Of a DNA stretch of 64,000 nucleotides, positions 49,701 through 61,435 are shown one piece after another. Below the pieces are notes generated by a model. The model did not search any database. It had not been told where the DNA came from and saw nothing but the letters and a program-made list of their open reading frames with translations. The DNA comes from Hysterangium stoloniferum (taxonomy: Eukaryota; Basidiomycota; Agaricomycetes; Hysterangiales; Hysterangiaceae). Where the stretch lies: positions 62,001-126,000 of the forward strand of contig WHVD01000031.1 in NCBI GenBank assembly GCA_015178975.1. Direction: 5' to 3'. The stretch's first letter is position 1; each line of letters opens with the position of its first letter. The position numbers and the translations under genes are program-made.

Positions 49701-50313
49701 AGTGTCACAATGCTTTGCACCCTCTCTCTGGCTTGGGCATGACTTTTGCTTCTGCTTTGCATCCTGGCAGCACCAGAAGCATGTCTTACAGTATATCCCA
49801 TTGTCATCTTCCAGTGGTCTTGTACTCTGCCATCCTAGGATTAGCTTCTCATCTCATAGAATACTTTTGTAACACACTGAAAACACCATCATCCAGTCAC
49901 CTTCCACACCTCATGAGCGAACATTTGCACCCTTTCCTTGTCTGTAACTAATGGGTCCTCTGCCATCATGAAGGTGCCATCAAATTCTAGTGTATGGTTG
50001 CCCTGACACTTTCTTCTGAGTGCTGTGAAGAGTTTCTGACTATTTTCATAGGAAGTGAGAGTCTGGTGTTCATCAGTAACCTCCAAGTTACAGCTATAGA
50101 GATAAAAACTAACGGTTTGGTTTCCATCCTCAGATTCAACTGCAAAAGAGACTTCAAGAGGGTCTTCATGAGTGGAGCCTGGGTTGGTGCTGCGTGTGGC
50201 AGGAGGTGGTTGATATCTCCTTCTCGTTTACATTTTCGTGCTTGTGCTTGTGAGGCTCTGTTGGTTTCCCGACAATGTGGGCATTGCTTGAATCCATATT
50301 CATACTCTGGGGG
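46770..50313 (-). pseudogene. MULE (Mutator-like) transposase, split by an LTR
   Basis: The minus strand starts with a Cys-containing N-terminal block (YGFKQCPHCRETNRASQAQA, about 50300-50240) and a DNA-binding-like region (ending SRLILSCKKG, 49680-49640; VAMPPEVTEIIKENLEWCTP). It then reads EEGVEQLCWAQKRILLSLRE up to VEIG. A family C LTR (48509-49260) interrupts here, and the frame resumes with LDAT, which holds the first catalytic Asp. It continues with LELYSILREYDNAGFPLAYC, VPVFVHVAKDMAEIGMLQKV (second Asp), QLCWGHLCKAVRERLSKAKL, and a SWIM zinc finger with CTCPQFHKHHFLLCKHLVQS (about 47130-47070). Several stops and frameshifts occur. The order and motifs match the MULE group common in Agaricomycetes. 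Confidence 0.88.
48509..49260 (+). mobile_element. Solo LTR, family C, TSD CCAAT
   Basis: A 752-bp LTR starts TGTTAAGAACTG and ends AGTTGTAACA, with the perfect duplication CCAAT at 48504-48508 and 49261-49265. It contains the module (aaggacttggcttcagctta, 48561). It is a diverged relative of 42772-43514, opposite in orientation, and has lost part of its CpGs. Confidence 0.93.
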
Positions 50314-50652
50314 TGTAACAAATAGACTCAGTCAACACGAGGAGGTGATTCGACTCTATTGGTTACCTGTAACAAATAGACTGCGATACATTTTAGTAAG
50401 CTAATGGAAAACTGAAGATGTAAGAGTAGGGACGTACCTCAGTCGACACGAGGAGGTGATTCGACTGAGGTATAGGACTGTGATTATGGTATCTAAATAT
50501 GATTTCACCTGACGTTCTAGTGGAATGATCTTTTATTTGTTTTATGGTACGATGTGGTTTGGTGTGGCCATTTAAGCTTTGACATTGACTTATCTCAAGA
50601 TATGGTCATCTAAGCTTGATGTAGGCTTGGTGCGCGAGAGCCTATTTCAACA
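50314..50652 (-). mobile_element. Short solo LTR with 12-bp hairpin, TSD GGGGG
   Basis: A 339-bp block starts TGTAACAAATAG and ends TTTCAACA, with GGGGG on each side (50309-50313 and from 50653). It has two related segments (near 50325 and 50437) containing cacgaggaggtgattcgact. The second forms a perfect 12-bp stem TACCTCAGTCGA/TCGACTGAGGTA (50435-50446 with 50461-50472). It lies just upstream of the MULE N-terminal block. Orientation is inferred from the TGTTGAAATA end on the minus strand. Confidence 0.75.
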
Positions 50653-51138
50653 GGGGGGAGGGTTTTTTTGCATTTAGATTGTGAGCAGATGCGGACTTCT
50701 ATGTTGTCCATAATCTATGTACGTTTTCCATTCAACAAGGTTACAATATTTTTTGGCAGTCACATAATCTTATGTCACATGATCGTCCACGTGATGTGTC
50801 CGGGGGAGGGGTTGAGCTGGAGCAGCTGTCGGGAAGTCGATCACGCCATGGTGTGACGCTTCGAACTGGAAGGTTAAGTTTTATAATGCGATAAGCTTAT
50901 TAAATGCGAAATTTCTCGTTCCCGTTGGGGGTGTATATATATTTCTGGAGACTTCTGGGAGAAACCTTTCTGCCACTTTGATAGTTGATACATATACATT
51001 TGAGCGTGCGAAGAAGCGAGGTATTGGTACACATTAATGGGAATAACAGAAAGTGTGTTGAATGAACGGCATGCCAAACACTCCCAACAAATAATCTGGT
51101 GATATAAGATGCTAAAGAGAGTCCATGTGCCCGCAGGC
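50653..51138. other. Unassigned gap
   Basis: No coding segment was recognised between the MULE-associated LTR and the 3' end of the seven-helix protein gene. CpG content returns to host level here. Confidence 0.35.
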
Positions 51139-52290
51139 CTAAATATCTACTTGTTCTATTTTCTTCCCCGGGCTCTCCGACTCACTAAATTGTCCAGATG
51201 TCGCTGTTCCCTCTGACGCGTCCATGGCCGTTGACAATATAGTATCCATGGTAGGCCCTGTCATCACCGTGGTATTACGTCCTACACGAAAGTTGAATGT
51301 CGAATTCTTGAATGTCGGCTCTGCCCTGCGCTGATCATCCACGTTTCGCCAACCCAAAACACGGTATAGCGCGGGGACCAGTACGACAAGGTTGCACACG
51401 ACGATGCAAACAGCAACTTCCACGACCGCGCTCACGATCGCATCGATGCCACGTACTTCGAGGAGATACGCTGCGTGAACGAGTCCCACGACTGTGGTGA
51501 GCATAGTGGCACTAAAAATGATCACCAGACGGATTTTCAGGCCGCGCTCCAAGCTGGTGCTTGTGAGAAGCCGTACTGGCACAACGATGAGAAGGATATC
51601 GGCGATTATGTCAGCTGTGCGTGCAGAAGTGACTATGAGATGCGTTGGCGGAGTCGGAGTCCGTGATGGACGTACTGATCAGTTGACACACAGCTACTTG
51701 GAGACCCAGTGGGCACTGGGGATTGGGAGCCAGTTTCCACTTTGTGCGGCCTAGTACTGATACATTAATATCAGGCATGACATGTTGAGCATAATACACC
51801 TTACCAGGTGCCTCACATACCCAAAAAACCTGAGCCAACAAGAGGACGAGGACGGTCGTAAAGGCAATGGCTGCGCCATAAAGAAAGCGTTTTTGCTTCG
51901 GACCTGGCACGATGCGTATGATGGAGTAAAGAATGGATAGGCGTGTCGTCCTGAAAGATTGTCAGCAAAAGAGGTTCCCTGGACTGAACATGCTTACCAA
52001 AGCGCAAGATAGAAACCCTCTGCTATGAGATAGTACGCAGCCAGTCGGGCTGAACGACTGTAGGCATCTAAAGCGTCGGTGAGAGAACAGCACACCGTAT
52101 CGGAGAGTATGACCCACAAGGATCTCCATAATGCATCCCGGTTGCCGCACTCATAGTAGTGCTAAACACTATAGCCAAAAAGACCAGTGCATCGTCCCAC
52201 CACACTGTGCTTGAACGGATTCGCAAGACAAGCCTCACCGATGTCACTGTGACTGCGACAACTGTGGGAGGTTAATCAAATCTTGTGAGG
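51139..52290 (-). CDS. Fungal rhodopsin-like seven-helix membrane protein
   Basis: Minus-strand exons encode hydrophobic segments in a conserved order. They are SSTVWWDDALVFLAIVFST (about 52225-52165), RSARLAAYYLIAEGFYLALW (about 52060-52000), TTRLSILYSIIRI (after an intron), YGAAIAFTTVLVLLLAQVFW and CEAPGK. After an intron comes NPQCPLGLQVAVCQLI, then DIIADILLIVVPVRLLTSTS, IRLVIIFSATMLTTVVGLVH and IDAIVSAVVEVAVCIVVCNL, with a polar tail ending at 51139. The RLSIL/DxxAD layout resembles the fungal rhodopsin-domain proteins of unknown ligand. Splice sites at 51805/51763 and 51669/51609 are canonical. Around 52150 the frame appears to shift by one base, so an unseen intron or a frameshift is possible. 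The first exon was not found. Confidence 0.65.
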
Positions 52291-52850
52291 GAAAACTGGC
52301 TCTGCTCTACCTAGGCAGACACCATCTAAAACTTTAGTTCTGCGTCAGCATGGTGCAGGCTTTGTCTGTATCTGAGAATAGATTACACACTTTTTATGTC
52401 TTTAAAAGTAGGATTGGAGGAGCTCATGAGCAATGCAAAGGATGCAGAGGATGCAGTAAAATGAACATGAATGTCTGTCTGCGGGGAACTGAGAAGACCC
52501 GTCTCTATGGAAGAAGAGCATGGTTATAGAATAAATTGAGTGCCTACGCGTCATTGTATTAATGGGCGGACCGCGCTTGACCGTCTCCACCTTCCAAACG
52601 TGTTTGATCCTGACAGCGTCAAACCACTTTTCTATCACATTCAATGGCGGAGCCCGAAATGCCCAGTATTTGCCGCCGTGCTTGAGCAAATCTTTATAAA
52701 AAGAGCTACAGTCGCCTCCCTCTTAGTCCATATAGTGTTGAGTGTTGCACGATCCCACACTTGCCGGGAAAGTGTGACACTCAACATCCAGCTGAGCGGA
52801 TGGAGGACTCCCATGCCTTCTGTTTCCTGATAATGATGATTGATTCACAG
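52291..52850. other. Possible gene fragment next to the retroelement
   Basis: The minus strand between 52400 and 52830 shows a mixed-composition frame (GKYWAFRAPPLNVIEKWFDA) that looks coding, but I do not recognise it. Sequence character changes abruptly to CpG-poor near 52835, where the DIRS-like element begins. Confidence 0.3.
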
Positions 52851-52916
52851 TCATTATAATTTTGCTCATTACACATTATCTTTCCTTTAATCTTTCTGAT
52901 TTAGTTTATGACATCT

Positions 52917-53980
52917 CTCACCATGACATCTGGGTCCTTGCTACAGGGAGTATTTGCACACCTAGGCATCAACTTAGGTGGTGCAGGCCTCCCCCACCCT
53001 GATACAGGATTGGATGCCTTATCATCTAGGGTGGCTGGGTCCCAAGAGCATCTGATAGCATCTATGACAGATGCTGTGCAACAACCAGGACACTGGTTAC
53101 CTGGAGGAGCACTTGCCAGCACTGGGGATTGAGCAGTTGGACCCCCAGATTACTTGGCTGACAGTATACAGGGACTATCTATTGAACAGTGGCAATGCTG
53201 GAGAATGTAAGAAAGGGCCTATGGCTGAAACTTTGCCAGGCATTACAAGGCTGTTCATGGAGCCTGAAGCAATACAAACAGCCAGCACCTCAGCATTGGC
53301 AAAGGAGAAGGCCCAGGGTGCTAAGAGGATGTTGATCCTAGAAATTATATGTGGATTCAAAGCAAACACCTTGGAGATCCATAAGTCCTATCTTTCTTTT
53401 AGGCAGCACAGTCATACACTTCAGTTCAGGGTGCTCGCAGCAGATGGTGCTATACAGACAGTAGCTGTGATGCAGCAAGCACACAGCAGCGGCTGCCATG
53501 GATCGTACCAGGATGTATGGTGGTGACACTAGGGCCAAGGCACTCATAGCACATCATTACATTGTGACCACTATTGCAAAGTCGCACAGCTGGGAGGTTG
53601 CCATGGAGTATGACATCCAGCAGTACAAAGCAGCTGCCCACAACTTAGCTCATGACCTGGGTTGCCTGGACACAGATGCACTGACGATCATTGTGATGTG
53701 GGCGGCACTACAGGTATCAAGAGCAAGTGGCCTCCCAATCATACCACCTAAATGCACATGGTCAGCAGCAGTGCTGCCCCAGCACATGCCATCATCAAAG
53801 AGGCCACACACAGACAGAGAATCATTGCACTGTTTTCAGTGCAGAACTCAAGGACACTTTCCTGCAGAATGCAAGTCAAAACTCACAACAACTGGAAAGA
53901 CTGCAGTACCATTCGCACAAGGGGCCAGAAACAAGCATGCCCTTGCCACCCCTAATGGAAAACAATTCTGTTTCAACTAG
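52917..53980 (+). pseudogene. DIRS-like gag with zinc knuckle
   Basis: An N-terminal block has HPDTGLDALSSRVAGSQEHL, then frameshifted parts (GIEQLDPQITWLTVYRDYLL; TRAKALIAHHYIVTTIAKSH). It is followed by a CCHC knuckle CFQCRTQGHFPAEC (53830-53870) and the conserved downstream ARNKHALATPNGKQFCFN with a second Cys-rich stretch (CKWGDSCTNTHDCSICFEDN, to about 54055). This knuckle plus KHAL..GxxFCFN tail recurs with tyrosine-recombinase retroelements in Agaricomycetes as far as I recall. At least two frameshifts are present. Confidence 0.6.
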
Positions 53981-54299
53981 GCTCTTGGATCACAGTGCAA
54001 GTGGGGTGACAGCTGCACCAACACTCATGACTGCAGCATCTGCTTTGAAGACAACCATGGAGTGGGTGCCTGCAGACAGCTCTGACCCAAGATGGGTCAC
54101 AATGCCCCTCAACCCCATTGAAGCAGCATGTTCATTAAGTAAATATAGCATTCAACAGGACTGGCAACACATTATAATGAGTTTAATGGAAGGATTTGAT
54201 ATTGGGGTGAAGGATCACATATCACACACAGTGATTTTTAGAAAACCACAGATCATCATTAGTAAATACAGACTTTATAGACAATTATATAGCAAGTGA

Positions 54300-55670
54300 A
54301 CAAAAAATAGGCTACTATTCCAGGGGCTTCACCCCAGAGGAGCTGGAGCAGATTATTGGACCATTCCAAACATTGGCCCTGGGGCTAATACTGAAACCGA
54401 ATTCAAGTACTTACCACTTAATACAAGACCTATCATTCCCCCAAGGAGACCCATCTCATTCTTCCATAAACAGCCATATAAACCCCAGCGACTTCCCAAC
54501 AGAATGGGGCCACCTTTACAGATGCTGCAGCATTGATTCTCTCACTGTAAGGGTGACTCCCTAGTTCATACAAACCAGCACATGAGGACTCAGATGTGAG
54601 ACTAGTAGAGGGGATCCAAAGATAACAGATCTATGGAGCCCTCTACTAGTTACAGGCTTAAATAGAAAGAGATGGAATATATTGCCAGTCAGGGGAGACT
54701 GGCCAGACACAGCCCAAGTCCCTTATGGCCTTGGACATCTGATGCAGTCTCAAAGTAGCATCGATGGAGTTGAACAAAGTTCAACTAGTCGTGAAGGTGA
54801 AGATGTCCCCTTACCCTCACTCCCAAAAGGTTCCATAGTAGCCACATTCGACATCTCTGCAGCATACTGAATGACTCCAGTAAAGCTGGGCCAGCTGAAT
54901 ACCTGTTGCATCTGCTGGAATGGCCTGGTGTATGTTGACCGTGTGGTGGCATTTGGTTTGGCTTTGAGTGCCAGGGTATTTGGCAGCATAGCCGACATGC
55001 TGATAGCTTTATATCAGAGAGCTGGCTTTGGACACCTGCTCAAATGGGTAGACAATTTCCTGGCCATGTGCCTCCCAGGACAGAAATGGACAGAGGATGA
55101 ATTCATTGCCTTGACAGGACAGTTTGGCATGCCATGGAACCAGAGCAAGATGAGACCATTTACATCAATCCAGAAATACATAGGTTTTTCATGGAGCCAA
55201 GACAGTTTCAGTGCTGAAGGAGAAGCTAGATGCAATACTGAACTTGATCAAATGCTGGACAGCAGAAGATGCATGTTTCTCTGGGAAGGAAGCAGACAAG
55301 CTGTATGGGAAATTAGTACACATCTCATCCATTTTTCTATGGATAAGACCTTTCTTACAATCTATTGCCTCATTTGTGAACAGCTTCAATTTGTGGAGAG
55401 CATCATTCCCCCCAGGTGCAGTGGTCCAGGCAGATATATCATGGATTAAGTATATACTTCACCACCTACCAAACAAGTTACCAATCACATTGCCAGAGGT
55501 AGTGGACATGGGATGGTGGGGAGATACCAGCACATCCTTCGAATTGGGTGTTGTAGTAGACAACCAATGGGCAGCATGGAAGTGGGCACCCAGCTTCAAG
55601 GTTGACCCACATTGCCAGTGCAACATGAGCTGGGCTGAAGCAGTCGCAGTTGAAACGGGCCTATGGATGG
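54300..55670 (+). pseudogene. DIRS-like reverse transcriptase and start of RNase H
   Basis: Reads SIVATFDISAAY (palm motif A, Asp present), VAFGLALSARVFGSIADMLI, then LLKWVDNFLAM, where the second Asp of the usual VDD is Asn. After a frameshift come KYIGFSW and LIKCWTAEDACFSGKEADKL, and then the RNase H start MGWWGDTSTSFELGVVVDN with SWAEAVAVETGLWM. A stop follows ISAAY. The active site is broken, so this copy is dead. The RNase H continues beyond the inserted LTR at 56931. Confidence 0.75.
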
Positions 55671-56930
55671 TGTAATGTATTCAGGGGTTTCTCTTAGATA
55701 GCTCAATATATACTATAGTGTTACAGAGCTTCAACAATAAAACAAGCAAAGGTCCAGTAATTTAAATACTGATAGATTAATGAGCTGTGCTATTAAGCTT
55801 AAACAACTCAAATCAATGCTTATTTTGATTATTGAAAGGTTCAATAGAACAATATATGACTCTTTTAGCAAATAAAAGAACATTTCCTTGAGAATAGGGG
55901 CTAGAAGCTGTGCATATATACAGTAACTTAGCAGAGACTTGATATAAAGCTTTGGATTCTTGTATGCTTATTTGTAGCTATTAATATATATTTAACAAGG
56001 TGTTAAATAATTTATTAATAGAGAAAATAATTTGTATTGAATTTCTTGTGTGCTTGTACTTGATTAATTCACTAGCTTAAGGGATAGGCCTTGAATAATC
56101 TAAGTGTTGGCAGGGACTTCAGTAAGAATACTTATTAGGTATATTATGTAATTAATAAGCCTAAGGGGTAGCTGTGAGGCTGGGGGAACTTGAATAATTA
56201 GCTAAGTTCAAGAGTTGCTGACAAAGAGTTTTAGATTCTGCAAGTGTAGGTGCTTGCAGTTAGTGTATCAGACTAAGGCTATTATTGTCCTTAGGATGAT
56301 GAGATAAGCTTCTGAGCTGTGCAGTAAAATATATGTGTGATAGATGATTTTATTGGAAACTTGGCCCTCCTTATACAGTATACATTTTGATAACTAAATA
56401 ATTAACTATTTATGAGGTCATTATTTAGGTCATAATGACCTCATATTCTAATTTTTTACCCTTTATTTATGATATGACTCCCCTCTCTGAGACAAGGGTT
56501 CCAACCTTTGGCTTCAACATGAAGGTTCAAGGCCATGGTCCCAGAATAGAAGCAATTGCTGAGTTGGAGGAATCAAATAATGACTCGAGTAAGTCGTTAC
56601 AGTCACATTTGTGACTGAATGATATCCCGAGGTTGGAGGCTTATCTAATAGGTCACATGACTCCAAACATGCACACATTGGAGCAAGCAATGTGCTGAAA
56701 AGCAATAACTAAGTAAATAAAATAGAAATAATCAGTTAAAATTTATAATAAATTAAATAAGATATAATAGCATTATATGAGCTCATATATGCTATTATTA
56801 TGTGAAGTTAAAAGGAACTAGGCCTTATATTTCACAATAGAATATAATAAAAATTCAATAAATTCAAGAAAATATTAAATAATTCAAAGAAAATTAAGAG
56901 AACTTTATGAGATAATGCTGATACCTCACA
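55671..56930. mobile_element. 1260-bp solo LTR splitting RNase H, TSD GATGG/GGTGG
   Basis: The block starts TGTAATGTATTC and ends ATACCTCACA, with GATGG before it and GGTGG after it, a 5-bp duplication with one transition. Removing it restores the RNase H reading from GLWM into ALQQDWMRQW. It is AT-rich with no recognisable coding sequence and is unlike the other LTR families here. Orientation is unknown. Confidence 0.7.
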
Positions 56931-57170
56931 GGTGGCATTACAACAAGATTGGATGCGACAGTGGAGTCCGGGACATTCAATATTTTTGGTGTGGTCAGAC
57001 AACAGCGGCATGGTCACTGTTTTAAACAAAGGCCGATCGCACAGCAAGGAGACAAACAAGATCCTAAAGAAATTTACAAACTGTTAGTCTCAAACCATAT
57101 ACAGCTGAAGGCAATATACATACCATCAAGGGACAGTATTTCAGATGCCCTCTCATGAGGACATATTGGT
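56931..57170 (+). pseudogene. DIRS-like RNase H, C-terminal part
   Basis: Continues the RNase H with ALQQDWMRQWSPGHSIFLVW, SDNSGMVTVLNKGRSHSKET and, after a stop, a region matching IPSRDSISDALS. SDN is the catalytic Asp context of this RNase H type. It is joined to the 55670 segment across the LTR. Confidence 0.7.
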
Positions 57171-57449
57171 GAATTCCTCAGAGGTTTTCCAAAGGCCGAG
57201 ACACAGGCCAGAGTAGATATTCCTGGGCACCTGGTGTATCAGATCCAATTATTGTAGCACCAGCATTGACATCAGCACCATTTTCCCCTACAGTACAAAT
57301 GTCAGCACCAAGCCGGTTGCAAGGAATTACATCAACTCTCAGACCACCATGTAAGGTGAATGAGAGGCTATTCAAATAGAGAGGGATCAACATCCCACCA
57401 CCATCCACAATGCAGCATCCAGTCTTGCAGGCAATTGCATCCTAGCCTC

Positions 57450-58452
57450 AGAAGCATCACTTAAGGAGGCAAATAATTATGGAGCTGGCCTGCACAAGTT
57501 TCACATCTTCTGTGACATTTTCTCCATGGCAGAATCAAACAGGCTCCCAGTATCCTTCCCAGTCTTACACTCATTTGCATTATGGGCAGCAGCAGACCTA
57601 TCATTGCTGGGAGAGGAACTAGCTGCTGGGACTGCCTTCAAGATGATATCAGTCAGTGTGATATGAAAGTACCTGTCAGCAATTAGAGCCTGGTACATAG
57701 CCCAAGGTTGGCCACCACTGCTGTCAGATGATGAGTGCACAAGGGTTGAATGGTCACTGCAGGGGTTAGATAACCTACAGGGTAGTATGCGTAGACGACC
57801 TCCAAGGCCCCTGGTGAAGTTGAATATGCTGTTCACATTAAAATAATCCTTGGATCTAGAGGCCCCCTTTGATGCCTGCATTTGGGCAGTATCAACATGC
57901 ACCTTTTGGGGTCTGATGCATTTTGGAGAAGTCACAGTACCATCTAGGTTGCATTTTGACACCAGAAAGAACCTGAAGTGAAAGGATGCCCTGATTAGTC
58001 AAGATGACAATGGAAAGCACTATGCACACTTGGACTTACCTGCATCAAAGACAGCCAAAGCTGGTAACACACAGTCAGTATTCTTGACAGAGCAACAAGG
58101 AGCATGCCTGATTGAAGCCTTGATCAACTTATCAAGAGTGGTGCCAGCAGGGCCCAATGACCCACTGTTCTGCTGGCTGGTGAGACAGTAAGGGTGATAT
58201 CAGACTGGTAGTCATAACAGCAGCTCTCGAGCAGAAAAATTGAATCCTCACTCAAAAGGGATGGGGAACATCCTTCGGCCACTCATTCCATATTGGTGGT
58301 GCTTCCTTTTCCAGGCACAAGGAGTTGACCCTGAAATAGTAAGGTTAGCAGGCAGATGGAAGTCACTAGCATATCAGACATACATTAAGGCCTTTGAACA
58401 GATCACATCACATCATTTGAGGAATCTTTCAGCCAGAACAGCAGCTGCCTAG
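57450..58452 (+). pseudogene. Tyrosine recombinase of the DIRS-like element
   Basis: A SAM-like core-binding half reads NNYGAGLHKFHIFCDIFSMA, YLSAIRAWYIAQGWPPLLSD, RVEWSLQGLDNLQ and DACIWAVSTCTFWGL. It is followed by FGEVTVPS, PASKTAKAGNTQSVFLTEQQ and, in the last part, the catalytic box HSFHIGGASF then QGVDPEIVRLAGRWKSLAYQ and TYIKAFEQITSHHL. The HxxR box reads HSFH, so the second catalytic Arg is replaced by His, consistent with a C-to-T change on the other strand. The Tyr of TYIKAF is present. A frameshift lies near 58310, with several earlier stops. Confidence 0.8.
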
Positions 58453-58460
58453 GGTTGGGT

Positions 58461-59122
58461 GGCATAGTCTCACCACATTTGTAGGCAGCCATTGTGGGTG
58501 AGTGGTGAGTCTTCCCACACTTACATGGAGAGCTAACACTCTCCCCCTACCCAACCATACAGCTTTGCACATATCAGTCTGAGTTGGACAAGGCTGAACT
58601 CTTTCATCAGCCTTCAAGGCTATGTATTATGGGGGAGTATGGGGTATGAGGGAAGGACTATGTAATCAGTGCCACAGTGGTATAGTATGTTGAAATTAGG
58701 CTACTATATATCTATAAAGTTGAAAGGTGTAATAGTAGTGGACTTGGGTTAGGGCAGACTGGGCATTGGGCCCACCTGGCTGTTAGTGTCTTAGACTACT
58801 AGATTTTTCTGATTAGTTTGTTTCATGGGTTTTTACTTGTTGCAAGGAACTCTACTGCTATTATCATAAATAGGTAGATCCCTTGTATGGTTATGATAGT
58901 TTCATTTGAATAGGAACCTAGTCCTATTCATTATGTTCCCTTTTGCAAGAGCTCTCTGAGGGATTAAGCTACTCTTACCATAGCTGAACCCTTACAAAAG
59001 GGCATGGAACCCTGTTGGTCTTATTGTGCATCCCTATTGGGATTTTTGTCTCACTATTCTTTTTGTTTTTGCTGTAGGCTAATTGTTCTATTTCCTGGTA
59101 TTGTATGACCACATGACCCATG
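58461..59122. other. CpG-poor unassigned repeat
   Basis: No coding domain was recognised. It follows the recombinase directly and may include the 3' end of the DIRS-like element. Confidence 0.35.
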
Positions 59123-60778
59123 TGTTAAGTTGCATACATGGAGGGTTTCCGGAGAAACCCGCAGAAAAGCTGGTAGGACTTGGCTTCAGCTTATAGGCTG
59201 CACCCTCATGAGATCATCTTGTCCAATTTCAAATGGGCAGATGGGAATCCCAGGGAGTCCAGACAGGGTTCATGGGTTGAGAGGTTGGGGAGTTGAGATA
59301 GATAAGTCAGAGGTTGAGTGATAGATGGGTCAGAGCCTGTGGCTCCAATGAGTAAAAGCAGTGTGTTTCAAAGAGGAGTTTAGAGGGGAAAATATACTAA
59401 GATTACTGGGGGGAATCTAAGCTGATTTTCTGACTGGATTGTATGTACAACATCTACCAGACTATATAGACTGTGGATGTTAGGATACACACACAGGCCG
59501 GGTTTCCGGAGAAACCCGCGGGATATCCAGTAGGACTTGGCTTCAGCTTATAGGCTGCGCCCTCGCTAGATCGTGTTGTCCAATTTCAAACGGACGGACG
59601 GGGATCCCGGGGAGTCCGGGCGGGGTTCGTGGGTCGTAGGTCATAAGTTGGGGGTCGTGGGTCGTAAGTCGGAGGTCGTGGGTCGTGAGTCGAGTTGGTT
59701 GAGAGAGATAGATGCACCGGAGCCCGTGGGCTCCGACTAGTGCAAGCGATGTGAATCAAGTAAGGTTTTAGAGCGGAAAATATTATTAGATTACTGGGGG
59801 GAATCTAAGCTAATTTTCTGACTGGATTGTATGTACAACATCTGCCAGTTTATATAGACCGTGGAATGCATGACATACCAAATCCAGTAATAACGAAACG
59901 AAACTAACAAAACATGAAATGGGAATAGTAAACACCAAATTGGTGTTAGGAACGGGACGGAACGGAGTGGAGTCCGAATCGTGACAAAGCATAACCCATA
60001 ACGGGAAATGGAGCGGGAGCGGAGTCCTAAATCGTGACAGGTCATTTGACTAAAACGGGAACGGGGCTTGATTAGAGCGGTGACGGGATTCTAAGCGGAG
60101 ACTGGTGACTGATGCGTGGGACGAAGATGGACATAGACAGAGACAGAGTCCGGGGGAAGTCCGGTGACTGATATGTGTCGTAATGAGATCGAATGTAATG
60201 AGTCTTGACGTAATGGAGTCTGGGCGGGAAATCCTATAAACAGACGATTGGTGCTTGTAGCGCATGGGGGCGTACGGGTTAGTGCCCAGAGTCCAGCAGG
60301 ATTGTCCGGTCGTAACAGTGGAATGAATAACATACCAAATCCAGTAATAATGAAAACTAAACTAGCAAACATAAAATGAGATAAATAAACACCAAACTTG
60401 GTGTTAGGAATGGGACGGAATGGAGTGGAGTCTGAATCGTGACAGGTTGTAAAACCATAATGGGAACAGGGTGGAAGTGGAGTCTGAATTGTGACAGGTC
60501 ATTTAACCATAATGGGAACGGGGCTCAGTTAGAGAGCTGACGGGTTTTCTGAGTGGGGTCCAGTGACTGGTGTGTGGGACAGGGTTGGAGATAGACAGGG
60601 ACGGAGTCTGGCAGGTATTCCAGTGACTGATACATAAAGTAATGAAGGTCGAGCATGGACAGGTCTGATGTACAGAGTCCGGTGGGTATTCCAGTAAACT
60701 GATAATTGGTGCATGTAGGGCGTGGGTGCATATAAGTTAGTGCCCAGAGTCTGGCAGGATTTCTGGTCATATGTAAAA
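59123..60778 (+). mobile_element. Solo LTR family B, TSD CCATG, carrying a nested LTR
   Basis: Starts TGTTAAGTTGCATACATGG and ends GGTCATATGTAAAA, with the perfect duplication CCATG at 59118-59122 and 60779-60783. Without the nested family A LTR and its duplication it is 811 bp, the same as 30083-30893. CpGs have mostly decayed. It shows the module at 59175-59212 and the inverted repeat GGGTTTCCGGAGAAACCC at 59144. Confidence 0.9.
59478..60317 (+). mobile_element. Solo LTR family A nested in family B, TSD GTGGA
   Basis: An 840-bp LTR starts TGTTAGGATACACAC and ends GGTCGTAACA, with the perfect duplication GTGGA (59473-59477 and 60318-60322). It is close in sequence to 2783-3600 and 32328-33166. 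CpGs are preserved, so it is younger than its host LTR. Confidence 0.95.
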
Positions 60779-60783
60779 CCATG

Positions 60784-61435
60784 TTCCTTACTATTGTCCT
60801 CTTGTACTTAAATATGAACCTCATGAAAATATATACTTCTCAGTTGATTCTTACTACTTGTTGACTGAGACATATGTACTATTTGTTATATAGTAGAATG
60901 GCTGTAATATCTTACTCTATGCATTAAAAAATTATTGATGGGGAAGTAATCAGCAACCAAAGTTAAAGACATAGCCCGAGCTGCTCCTAACCATGTCTGA
61001 TAGCTGAAGGACATCAAAATATGTATCCTAATTCACATGAACAAGGATCATCAAGCTCCTGAATGTATTCCTTGATGGTGAGCCCAGCCTAAAGTTTCTT
61101 TTTGAGTGGGACAAGTCTTAACAGATGTGTCATTATCAATAGCACTGTCATTCATTATAGAGGCAATGATTGTATAATAAAATTTCTAATTAGGCAAGTC
61201 TATGTATGGGTTTTGCACCTTATGATAGTATGGATTATTGGTTATGAGAGAGTTATGGGCTATGAATCTGAATTCCCTGCAAACAAGCCTTCTAGAAAAT
61301 GATATATATATATATGTGCCATGCACTCACCTGGTAAATATTGTGACCTATCAATCATTAGTTATGTGTACTTAATACTGTAAATATAAAATTTTGAATT
61401 TTGAATTTTTTATTTGAATGGCCTCTTGACCTCCT
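60784..61435. other. Unassigned CpG-poor sequence
   Basis: No coding domain or repeat boundary was recognised between the nested LTR and the Tc1 remnants. A (TA)n run lies near 61300. Confidence 0.35.

Larger units (their letters stand above)
52850..58460 (+). mobile_element. DIRS-like retroelement (gag, RT, RNase H, tyrosine recombinase)
   Basis: A plus-strand element is preserved in order as gag with zinc knuckle, RT, RNase H and a tyrosine recombinase, the layout of DIRS-type retrotransposons, which integrate by recombinase instead of a DDE integrase. It is CpG-poor, has many stops, and is split by a 1.26-kb LTR at 55671-56930. I did not identify its terminal repeats; 58460-59120 may hold part of them. 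Confidence 0.8.
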
